This document shows, piece after piece, positions 15,734-22,270 of a stretch of 22,854 nucleotides of DNA (positions are counted from its first letter, which is position 1; each line of letters opens with the position of its first letter). A program made the translations under genes and the position numbers. The notes beneath the pieces are model-generated. The model saw only the letters and a list, made by a program, of their open reading frames with translations, was not told the origin of the DNA and ran no database searches. The stretch is from JBBKXP01 sp038251315 (lineage in GTDB: Bacteria > Pseudomonadota > Alphaproteobacteria > Rhodobacterales > Rhodobacteraceae), in contig JBBSBK010000055.1 of the NCBI GenBank assembly GCA_038251315.1, positions 1 to 22,854 of the forward strand, read 5' to 3'.

Positions 15734-15762
15734 TTGTCCTTACCCTGGCTTGCCCTTAGTGT
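15734..15762 (+). promoter_or_regulatory. Candidate promoter upstream of coaBC
   Basis: TTGTCC at 15734-15739 and TAGTGT at 15757-15762 are 17 bases apart, a moderate sigma-70-like pair. It lies in the 60-base gap between rpoH and coaBC, which has no obvious terminator. Confidence 0.3.
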
Positions 15763-15783
15763 CGCCCCTGTCAATCGGGGGCG
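15763..15783 (+). promoter_or_regulatory. Leader hairpin covering the coaBC ribosome-binding site
   Basis: CGCCCC (15763-15768) can pair with GGGGCG (15778-15783) around a nine-base loop. The right arm is also the only Shine-Dalgarno-like stretch before the coaBC ATG at 15787, so pairing would hide it. No U-run follows, so this is not an intrinsic terminator. Confidence 0.35.
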
Positions 15784-15786
15784 GCG

Positions 15787-16989
15787 ATGCTGGCAGGCAA
15801 ACATATCCTACTGATCGTTGGTGGCGGCATCGCGGCTTACAAATCGCTTGACCTGATCCGTCGGTTGCGGGAACGCGGCTGTGCAGTGACCCCCGTACTG
15901 ACCCGCGCCGCCATGGAATTCGTGACCCCGCTCAGCGTCTCGGCCCTTGCCGGGGTCAAGATCTATAGCGACCTGTTCAACCTGACCGACGAGGCCGAGA
16001 TGGGCCATATCGAATTGTCCCGCGCCGCCGACCTGATCGTCGTCGCCCCTGCAACCGCCGATCTGATGGCGAAAATGGCGGGCGGCCATGCCGACGATCT
16101 GGCCTCGACCGTGCTGCTGGCGACCGATAAACGGGTGCTGGTCGCGCCCTCGATGAATGTGCGGATGTGGCTGCATCCCGCGACCCAGCGCAATCTGTCG
16201 GTGCTGGCGGGCGACGGCATCCTGCGCGTCGGCCCGACCGAGGGCGACATGGCCTGCGGCGAATACGGCCCCGGTCGGATGGCCGAACCGCTCGAGATCG
16301 TCGAGGCGGCGGAGGCGGTCCTTGGCGACGGTCCGCTGAAAGGCGTCCGGGTGCTGGTCACGTCCGGCCCGACGCACGAACCAATCGACCCGGTGCGCTA
16401 TATTGCCAACCGGTCCTCTGGCGCGCAGGGTACGGCGATTGCCGCCGCCTTGGCCGGGTTGGGGGCCGACGTCACCTTTGTCACCGGCCCGGCGGAGGTG
16501 CCGCCACCCTTGGGCGTTCGTGTTGTGCGGGTGCAGACGGCGGCGGAAATGCTGACGGCGGTTGACGGTCTGGAATCTGTTGATATTGCCGTCTTCGCGG
16601 CTGCGGTTGCCGATTGGCGGGTGGCAAACGCATCGGATGGCAAGATCAAGAAGGAGGGCATGACGCTGCCCGACCTGACCCTGACCGAGAACCCGGACAT
16701 TCTGGCAAGCGTCGGGCAACGGAAAGAGGGCCGCCCGAAACTGGTCATCGGCTTTGCTGCCGAAACCGATGACGTTGTCGCCCATGCCACCGCCAAACGT
16801 ACCCGCAAAGGCTGCGACTGGATCCTCGCCAACGATGTGTCGCCTGTCACCGGGATCATGGGCGGTACCGAAAATGCGGTGACGCTGGTCACGGGCGAAG
16901 GCGCCGAGTCATGGCCGCGGATGTCCAAGGTCGCCGTGGCGCAGCGGCTGGCGGCGCGGATTGTGCTGGCCTTGGGGAAAGAACATTGA
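15787..16989 (+). CDS. coaBC: Bifunctional phosphopantothenoylcysteine decarboxylase / phosphopantothenate-cysteine ligase
   Basis: CoaBC (Dfp) carries out two steps of coenzyme A synthesis: CTP-dependent joining of 4'-phosphopantothenate to cysteine, then FMN-dependent decarboxylation. The 400-residue protein has the CoaC half first, with VGGGIAAYKS at 11-20, catalytic His74 (GHIELSR), Asn124 (PSMNVRMW) and Cys157 (MACGEYGPGRM). These sit one position from the E. coli residues 75, 125 and 158. The CoaB half begins near 185 with VTSGPTHEPIDPVRYIANRSSG (Asn208) and includes the AAVADWR and KIKK segments. SSGAQG replaces the common SSGKMG. It lies downstream of rpoH and is followed after 43 bases by dut. 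Confidence 0.97.
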   Translation: MLAGKHILLIVGGGIAAYKSLDLIRRLRERGCAVTPVLTRAAMEFVTPLSVSALAGVKIYSDLFNLTDEAEMGHIELSRAADLIVVAPATADLMAKMAGGHADDLASTVLLATDKRVLVAPSMNVRMWLHPATQRNLSVLAGDGILRVGPTEGDMACGEYGPGRMAEPLEIVEAAEAVLGDGPLKGVRVLVTSGPTHEPIDPVRYIANRSSGAQGTAIAAALAGLGADVTFVTGPAEVPPPLGVRVVRVQTAAEMLTAVDGLESVDIAVFAAAVADWRVANASDGKIKKEGMTLPDLTLTENPDILASVGQRKEGRPKLVIGFAAETDDVVAHATAKRTRKGCDWILANDVSPVTGIMGGTENAVTLVTGEGAESWPRMSKVAVAQRLAARIVLALGKEH

Positions 16990-17030
16990 TGCCTCCGGCG
17001 GGAGTATTTCTGGCCAACAGAAGGGGCGGA
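16990..17030 (+). repeat. Intercistronic CTCC-GGCG-GGAG element between coaBC and dut
   Basis: Right after the coaBC stop lies GCCTCCGGCGGGAGTATTT, in which CTCC and GGAG can form a tight hairpin with a GGCG loop, followed by TATTT and then TGGCCAACAGAAG leading into the dut ribosome-binding site. From memory, near-identical words recur between genes in Rhodobacterales genomes. Only one copy is present here, so its repetitive nature cannot be shown from this window. Confidence 0.45.
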
Positions 17031-17032
17031 CG

Positions 17033-17494
17033 ATGATCGGGCCGCGAGTAGCAATGGAACGGGTCGGCGGCGCGGACCCTGACGTGTCTTTGCCCGCCTA
17101 TCAGACCGCCGGTGCGGCGGGGGCGGATGTCTGCGCCAACTTTCCGGAAGGTCAGCGTCAAGGGATCATGCTGGCTCCGGGCGCGCGGGCGCTGGTGCCG
17201 ACCGGTCTGCGGCTGGCGATCCCCGGCGGGTTCGAGGTGCAGGTCAGGCCGCGTTCGGGGCTGGCCCTGACGCACGGAATAACCCTCCCCAACGCCCCGG
17301 GCACGATCGACGCCGATTATCGGGGTGAATTGGGCGTCATCATGCTGAACGCCGGGTCCGAACCGTTTCACATCGCGCATGGGATGCGCATTGCGCAACT
17401 GGTTGTCGCGCCGGTCGTTCGGGCCAGCTTTGCACTAGGCGCGGTCGGTGCGACGCCCCGCGGCGCAGGCGGTTTCGGGTCGACCGGCCGATGA
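17033..17494 (+). CDS. dut: Deoxyuridine 5'-triphosphate nucleotidohydrolase (dUTPase)
   Basis: Dut hydrolyses dUTP to dUMP and pyrophosphate, keeping uracil out of DNA and feeding thymidylate synthesis. From the ATG at 17033 (AAGGGG upstream) it has 153 residues, standard for the trimeric family. All five motifs are present: I, AGAAGADVCA at 26-35; II, RPRSGLA at 72-78; III, NAPGTIDADYRGE at 87-99 with catalytic Asp93; IV, GMRIAQLV at 117-124; V, RGAGGFGSTG at 143-152. A longer in-frame reading from 16961 would overlap coaBC and the intercistronic element and is rejected. Its stop overlaps the next start as ATGA. Confidence 0.97.
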   Translation: MIGPRVAMERVGGADPDVSLPAYQTAGAAGADVCANFPEGQRQGIMLAPGARALVPTGLRLAIPGGFEVQVRPRSGLALTHGITLPNAPGTIDADYRGELGVIMLNAGSEPFHIAHGMRIAQLVVAPVVRASFALGAVGATPRGAGGFGSTGR

Positions 17495-18549
17495 TTCTGG
17501 TCGCTGTCATGGCCGCTGTCCTTTGGGGGACCGGCATGGCGATGGGTGCGCCGCAGCGGGCGCGCTGGGTGATGATCGGGATTTTGCTGGCGGGCGTCAT
17601 GCTGGCGCAGTTGACCCTGCCGGACGGGCATCCGCTGCGTGCCGCAACAGGCGGCGATGTGCGCCTCTGGGTCCTGCTGATCGGGTTCGCAGCGCTGTTC
17701 TGGGCCTACCGGGGCGGATTGCGCCTGTTGCGACGCCGGGCTGTGGAGGCCGCGCCGGAATCGTCAGCCACGTTCAGCGACACCGAACTGAACCGTTACG
17801 CCCGGCATATGATCCTGCGCGAAATCGGCGGGCCGGGGCAGAAAAAGCTGAAAGCGGCGCGGGTGCTGGTCGTCGGGGCCGGGGGCCTTGGGTCGCCCGC
17901 GCTGCTTTATCTGGCAGCGGCCGGAGTCGGCACCATCGGGGTGATCGACGACGATGTGGTCGATGGGTCGAACATGCAACGCCAGATCATCCACCGCGAC
18001 GACACCATCGGCAGCCCCAAGGTGCAGTCGGCGGTCGATGCCATGCGCGCGCTGAACCCGTTTGTCACGCTCCGTCCCTACAACCGCCGCCTGACCCCGG
18101 ACATCGCCACCGACTTGATCGCCGATTACGATCTGGTGCTGGACGGCTGCGACAACTTTGCCACCCGTTATCTGGTCAACGCCGTTTGTGTTGCGGCGGG
18201 CAAGCCGTTGATTTCGGGCGCTCTGACCCAGTGGGAAGGTCAGATCAGCCTGCTTGATCCCGCGCAAGGGACGCCGTGCTATCAGTGCATCTTCCCCGAG
18301 GCCCCCGCCGAAGGGCTGGCCCCCACCTGCGCCGAGGCCGGGGTCGTCGGCCCGCTGCCTGGCGTCCTCGGCGCGATGATGGCACTCGAGGCGATCAAGG
18401 CAATCACCGGGGCGGGGCAGGTGCTGGGCGGGCGGATGTTGATCTATGACGGGCTTTATGGCGAAACGCGTACCCTGACGCTGAACCGGCGGGATGATTG
18501 CCCGGTCTGCGGCAAGGCACTCTTGCCAACGCCGGAACCTGCGCCATAG
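17491..18549 (+). CDS. moeB: Membrane-anchored MoeB/ThiF/HesA-family adenylyltransferase
   Basis: This E1-like enzyme adenylates the C-terminal Gly-Gly of a small sulfur-carrier protein (MoaD or ThiS) for molybdopterin or thiamine synthesis. The catalytic part starts near residue 95: LNRYARHMILREIGGPGQ, the nucleotide loop VGAGGLGSPA at 128-137, DDDVVDGSNMQRQ, and DGCDNFATRY around 218-227. Zinc-binding pairs are C263/C266 and C337/C340, and Cys280 lies in the PTCAEAGV crossover loop. Unusually, the first 80 residues hold three hydrophobic segments (about 2-20, 27-43, 58-73) followed by RRR, so the enzyme should sit on the cytoplasmic face of the inner membrane. There is no rhodanese domain. 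The start overlaps dut by four bases. Whether it serves MoaD, ThiS or both is not decidable here. Confidence 0.88.
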   Translation: MILVAVMAAVLWGTGMAMGAPQRARWVMIGILLAGVMLAQLTLPDGHPLRAATGGDVRLWVLLIGFAALFWAYRGGLRLLRRRAVEAAPESSATFSDTELNRYARHMILREIGGPGQKKLKAARVLVVGAGGLGSPALLYLAAAGVGTIGVIDDDVVDGSNMQRQIIHRDDTIGSPKVQSAVDAMRALNPFVTLRPYNRRLTPDIATDLIADYDLVLDGCDNFATRYLVNAVCVAAGKPLISGALTQWEGQISLLDPAQGTPCYQCIFPEAPAEGLAPTCAEAGVVGPLPGVLGAMMALEAIKAITGAGQVLGGRMLIYDGLYGETRTLTLNRRDDCPVCGKALLPTPEPAP

Positions 18550-18550
18550 T
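18511..18550 (+). promoter_or_regulatory. Candidate promoter with overlapping inverted repeat upstream of the ABC binding-protein gene
   Basis: TTGCCA (18523-18528) and CATAGT (18545-18550), 16 bases apart, lie at the end of moeB. A perfect six-base inverted repeat, GGCAAG-GCACT-CTTGCC (18511-18527), overlaps the -35 box and could be an operator. A start near 18557 would leave a leader of about 24 bases. Confidence 0.35.
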
Positions 18551-18580
18551 TGGCGCCAGTCCAACCTGAGGGGAAAAATC

Positions 18581-19369
18581 ATGAAACTGCTTGCTTCGCT
18601 GACTGTTGCCGCCAGTCTTTTTGCTACCGGCATTCTGGCTGAAAGCCATATGCCCAACCTTGATGGGCGTGAAATCACCGTGGTCACTGAAAACGCCTAT
18701 CCGCCGTTGCAGTTCGTCGACGGGTCGGGCAACGCGGTCGGCTGGGAATATGATGCGATGGCCGAGATTGCCAAACGGCTGAACATGACCGTGACCTACG
18801 AAAATATCAGTTGGGATGCGATGATACCCGCTGTGTCCGAAGGCCAGTTCGATTTGGGTATGACCGGCATCACGATCCGCGACGACCGCGCCGAAGTGGT
18901 CGACTTTTCTGACAGTTACATGACCTCGCAAATGGTCATGCTGGTGCGCGGCGACGAAGAGCGGTTCAGTGACGCCGCCAGCTTTGCCGCCGATGCCGAC
19001 CTGCTGATGGCCGCCCAGCCCGGCACGACCCCGTTCTATGTCGGGGTCTACGAGGTGCTGGACGGCGACGAAGCGAACCCGCGTATCATCAAGTTCGAAA
19101 CCTTTGGTGCCGGGGTCGAGGCCCTGCGCAATGGTGACGTCGATCTGGTGTTGACCGACGGGACCGCGGGGAACGGCTATGTCGCGGCCAGCGATGGCGC
19201 GTTGAAGATCGTCGGTGAAAAGCTGGGGACCGAGGATTTCGGGTTCATTTTCCCCAAAGGCTCGGACCTTGTCGCGCCGATCAATGCGGCGATTGCCGAC
19301 ATGGCCGCCGATGGCACGATCGACGCGTTGAATACCAAGTGGTTCCTTGACTATAAGCTGGGCGAATAG
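18581..19369 (+). CDS. Amino-acid ABC transporter substrate-binding protein
   Basis: This periplasmic binding protein (SBP_bac_3 family) captures a polar amino acid or related compound for import. From the ATG at 18581 (GAGGGG upstream) it has 262 residues, starting with a 20-residue signal peptide ending ILA before ESHMPN. The mature chain shows VVTENAYPPLQF, then GWEYDAMAEIAKRL and the family signature GMTGITIRDDRAEVVDFS at about 93-110, with Arg103 likely holding the substrate carboxylate. Ligand identity cannot be read. An earlier in-frame start would lie inside moeB. It is followed by a strong hairpin and then the permease. No ATP-binding subunit is encoded nearby. Confidence 0.93.
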   Translation: MKLLASLTVAASLFATGILAESHMPNLDGREITVVTENAYPPLQFVDGSGNAVGWEYDAMAEIAKRLNMTVTYENISWDAMIPAVSEGQFDLGMTGITIRDDRAEVVDFSDSYMTSQMVMLVRGDEERFSDAASFAADADLLMAAQPGTTPFYVGVYEVLDGDEANPRIIKFETFGAGVEALRNGDVDLVLTDGTAGNGYVAASDGALKIVGEKLGTEDFGFIFPKGSDLVAPINAAIADMAADGTIDALNTKWFLDYKLGE

Positions 19370-19376
19370 GACCGAA

Positions 19377-19399
19377 GGGGCCGCCGTAATCGCGGCCCC
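19377..19399 (+). promoter_or_regulatory. Intercistronic stem-loop between binding-protein and permease genes
   Basis: GGGGCCGC and GCGGCCCC form a perfect eight-base-pair stem around the loop CGTAATC, beginning eight bases after the binding-protein stop and ending nine bases before the permease ATG. There is no U-run. Such hairpins often protect the upstream mRNA of binding-protein operons from 3' decay. Confidence 0.65.
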
Positions 19400-19408
19400 G
19401 CTTGCCTG

Positions 19409-20200
19409 ATGCTCCAGTCCCAACCCGACAAGGATTTCCCGTGGTGGCTGGTCGTGGCCGCTGCGATCCTTGGCTATATGCTGTGGCGCGTTGTTGCGGA
19501 TGATCTGTATTATCAGGTGCTGCTGACCCTGACCAAGGGCGTCGAGATCACGGTTTTCGTCACCCTTGTCAGTTTCACGATGGCCTGCGGTATCGGGTTG
19601 CTGCTGGCCGTCGCGTCGCTGTCGCGGTTCATCGTCCTGCGCCAGTGTGCGCGGTTTTACATCGAGATCGTGCGCGGTGTACCGATCATCGTGCTGCTGC
19701 TTTATGTGGCTTTCGTCATGTCGCCGGCGCTGGTCGCGGGGTATAACTGGCTGCGCGAGGGGCTGGGGTTCGACCCGATCCGGGCGCGTGATTTTACCCT
19801 GATGTGGCGGGCGATCATCGCCCTGACGGTGGGCTATTCGGCGTTCATCGCCGAGGTGTTCCGCGCCGGATTGCAAAGCATCGAGCGGGGTCAGATCGAA
19901 GCGGCCGAGGCGCTGGGCCTGCGCCCCTTGCACCGGTTTCGTCATATCGTGTTTCCGCAGGCGTTCCGCCGGATCCTGCCCCCTTTGGGCAATGATTTCG
20001 TGGCGATGGTCAAGGATTCGTCGCTGGTGTCCGTGCTGGGGGTCAGCGACGTGACCCAACTGGGCAAGATCACGGCGGCGGGTAATTTCAGGTATTTCGA
20101 AACCTATAATGTGGTCGCCCTGATCTATCTCATTATGACGATATCGCTGTCACTAGCCTTGCGCCGGCTGGAACACCGTCTGCGCCAGCGGCAGGGCTAA
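19409..20200 (+). CDS. Amino-acid ABC transporter permease (His/Glu/Gln/opine type)
   Basis: This 263-residue inner-membrane subunit forms the translocation path for the neighbouring binding protein. Hydrophobic segments lie at about 12-28, 46-70, 88-112, 133-150 and 235-253. The conserved loop that docks the ATPase begins at 164 (EAAEALGLRPLHRFRHIVFPQAF), and RGVPIIVLLLY at 89-99 is typical of the polar amino-acid branch. I find no Shine-Dalgarno before the ATG at 19409, and no better in-frame start, so translation may be low or depend on the upstream gene. Neither a second permease nor an ATPase gene follows; those would have to be supplied from elsewhere. Confidence 0.93.
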   Translation: MLQSQPDKDFPWWLVVAAAILGYMLWRVVADDLYYQVLLTLTKGVEITVFVTLVSFTMACGIGLLLAVASLSRFIVLRQCARFYIEIVRGVPIIVLLLYVAFVMSPALVAGYNWLREGLGFDPIRARDFTLMWRAIIALTVGYSAFIAEVFRAGLQSIERGQIEAAEALGLRPLHRFRHIVFPQAFRRILPPLGNDFVAMVKDSSLVSVLGVSDVTQLGKITAAGNFRYFETYNVVALIYLIMTISLSLALRRLEHRLRQRQG

Positions 20201-20251
20201 GGCTGGTTATTTGCCACCCTGACGCTTAGGTAACCATCAAAGGAGACCTGA

Positions 20252-22270
20252 ATGAACCCCCTGCTGACCGACTGGACGACCCCCTTTGGCCTGCCCCCTT
20301 TCGACACGATCAAGGACGCCGATTTCGCCCCCGCCGTCGATGCCGCGCTAACCGAGGCGCGCGCGAATATCGCCGCGATCACGGCGAGTGACGACGCGCC
20401 GACGTTTGCCAACACCATTGAGGCGCTGGAACTGGCAGAGGATCGGCTGGGCAAGGTGCTGGGCGCTTTTTATGCGGTGGCCGGGGCGGACAGCAACAAG
20501 GACCGCGAGGCGTTGCAGCGCGATTTTGCCCCCTTGCTCAGCGCCTATGGGTCTGAAATCACCGCCAACGCCGCCCTGTTCGCGCGGATCGAAACGCTGT
20601 GGCAGGCCCGTGAAACGCTGGACCTGACCGACGAACAACAGCGCGTGCTGCTGTTGACACGGCGTGGGTTCGTCCGTTCCGGTGCCGAACTGGAAGGCTA
20701 CGCCGCTGATCGTTTGACCGAGGTGAAATCGCGCCTGTCGGTGCTGGGTACTGCGTTCACCCAGAACCTGCTGGCGGACGAACGCGACTGGGTGATGCTG
20801 CTGGCCGAGGCCGATCTGGCGGGCTTGCCCGATTTCGTCGTCGCCACGGCGCGGGCGGCGGGCAAGGATCATGGCGGGCCGGTCGTGACGCTGTCACGGT
20901 CCCTGATCGTGCCGTTCCTGCAATTCAGCCCGCGCCGCAATCTGCGCCAAAAGGCGTACGAGGCCTGGGTGGCGCGTGGGGCCAATGGCGGTGACACCGA
21001 CAACCGGGGCATTGCCGCCGAAATGCTGGCGCTGCGGGCCGAACGGGCGATGCTGCTCGGGTATGACTCCTTTGCCGATTACAAACTTGAAACCGAAATG
21101 GCGGGCACGCCGGGCGCGGTGCGCGATCTGCTGATGCAGGTCTGGGATCCGGCCTTGGCTGCGGCCACTAAAGACGCCGAAGTGCTGATGGCGATGATGC
21201 ACGGCGATGGGCACACCGGGCCGCTCGAACCGTGGGACTGGCGCTATTACAGCGAGAAGCGGCGCAAAATCGAACACGATCTGGACGAGGCGGAACTGAA
21301 ACCCTACCTGCAACTCGATCGGATGATCGAGGCCGTGTTCGCCTGCGCCAACCGCCTGTTCGGGCTGGAGTTTTCACCTGCGGAGGGGCCGCTGTATCAC
21401 CCCGACGTCCGGTTGTGGGACGTGACCCGTAACGGCGAACACGTCGCGCTGTTCATCGGTGATTATTTTGCCCGTCCGTCGAAAAGATCCGGTGCGTGGT
21501 GCAGCGCCATGCGCAGCCAGCAGAAACTGGCGGGCGACATCCGCCCGCAAGTCATCAACGTCTGCAACTTTGCCAAACCGGCGGAAGGCAAACCGGCGTT
21601 GTTGTCCTACGACGATGCCCGCACCCTGTTCCACGAATTCGGCCACGCGTTGCACCAGATGCTGTCGGACGTGACGTATGAATCGATCAGCGGCACGTCG
21701 GTCGCGCGCGATTTCGTCGAACTGCCCAGTCAGTTGTATGAACACTGGCTTGAGGTGCCCGAGGTGCTGGCCGAATTCGCCACCCATGCCGACACGGGCG
21801 AACCGATGCCCGACGATCTGTTGCAACGGATGCTGGCCGCGACGACCTATGACATGGGGTTCAGCACGGTCGAATATGTCGCCAGCGCGCTGGTCGATCT
21901 GGCGTTCCACGAAGGCGACGCGCCTGCCGACCCGATGCAGAAACAGGCTGAAGTGCTTGAGGAGATCGGCATGCCGCACGCGATCCGGATGCGCCACGCG
22001 ACGCCGCATTTCGCCCATGTGTTCAGCGGCGACGGCTATTCCAGCGGTTACTATAGCTACATGTGGTCTGAAGTGATGGACGCCGACGCCTTTGATGCCT
22101 TCAAAGAGGCGGGCGGGGCGTTCGACCCCGATATGGCCAAATCACTGGAAAAGAACATCCTTTCAGCGGGCGGATCGGCGGATGCAGCGGACCTGTATCA
22201 GCGGTTCCGGGGCCGGATGCCGGGGGTCGAGGCGTTGCTCAAGGGGCGCGGCCTGTCGACGGCGGCCTAA
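20252..22270 (+). CDS. M3-family zinc metallopeptidase (oligopeptidase A / dipeptidyl carboxypeptidase type)
   Basis: This 672-residue cytosolic peptidase of family M3 degrades short peptides, such as those left by ATP-dependent proteases and cleaved signal peptides. The zinc site HEFGH is at 461-465 (His461, Glu462, His465), with the third ligand Glu490 in FVELPSQ about 25 residues later. The N-terminal helical part begins NPLLTDWTTPFGLPPF, as in PrlC/Dcp proteins, and the C-terminal DGYSSGYYSYMWSEVMDADAF motif, which lines the substrate channel, is intact. No signal peptide is visible. AAAGGAG lies at good distance from the ATG. Oligopeptidase A and Dcp cannot be told apart from this reading. 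Its stop shares bases with the convergent efflux gene. Confidence 0.95.
   Translation: MNPLLTDWTTPFGLPPFDTIKDADFAPAVDAALTEARANIAAITASDDAPTFANTIEALELAEDRLGKVLGAFYAVAGADSNKDREALQRDFAPLLSAYGSEITANAALFARIETLWQARETLDLTDEQQRVLLLTRRGFVRSGAELEGYAADRLTEVKSRLSVLGTAFTQNLLADERDWVMLLAEADLAGLPDFVVATARAAGKDHGGPVVTLSRSLIVPFLQFSPRRNLRQKAYEAWVARGANGGDTDNRGIAAEMLALRAERAMLLGYDSFADYKLETEMAGTPGAVRDLLMQVWDPALAAATKDAEVLMAMMHGDGHTGPLEPWDWRYYSEKRRKIEHDLDEAELKPYLQLDRMIEAVFACANRLFGLEFSPAEGPLYHPDVRLWDVTRNGEHVALFIGDYFARPSKRSGAWCSAMRSQQKLAGDIRPQVINVCNFAKPAEGKPALLSYDDARTLFHEFGHALHQMLSDVTYESISGTSVARDFVELPSQLYEHWLEVPEVLAEFATHADTGEPMPDDLLQRMLAATTYDMGFSTVEYVASALVDLAFHEGDAPADPMQKQAEVLEEIGMPHAIRMRHATPHFAHVFSGDGYSSGYYSYMWSEVMDADAFDAFKEAGGAFDPDMAKSLEKNILSAGGSADAADLYQRFRGRMPGVEALLKGRGLSTAA

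Noticed and set aside
18404..20059. 551-codon open frame on the minus strand
   Set aside because: It is antisense to moeB, the binding protein and the permease, whose motifs are clear. The translation is His/Arg/Gln-rich without signatures.
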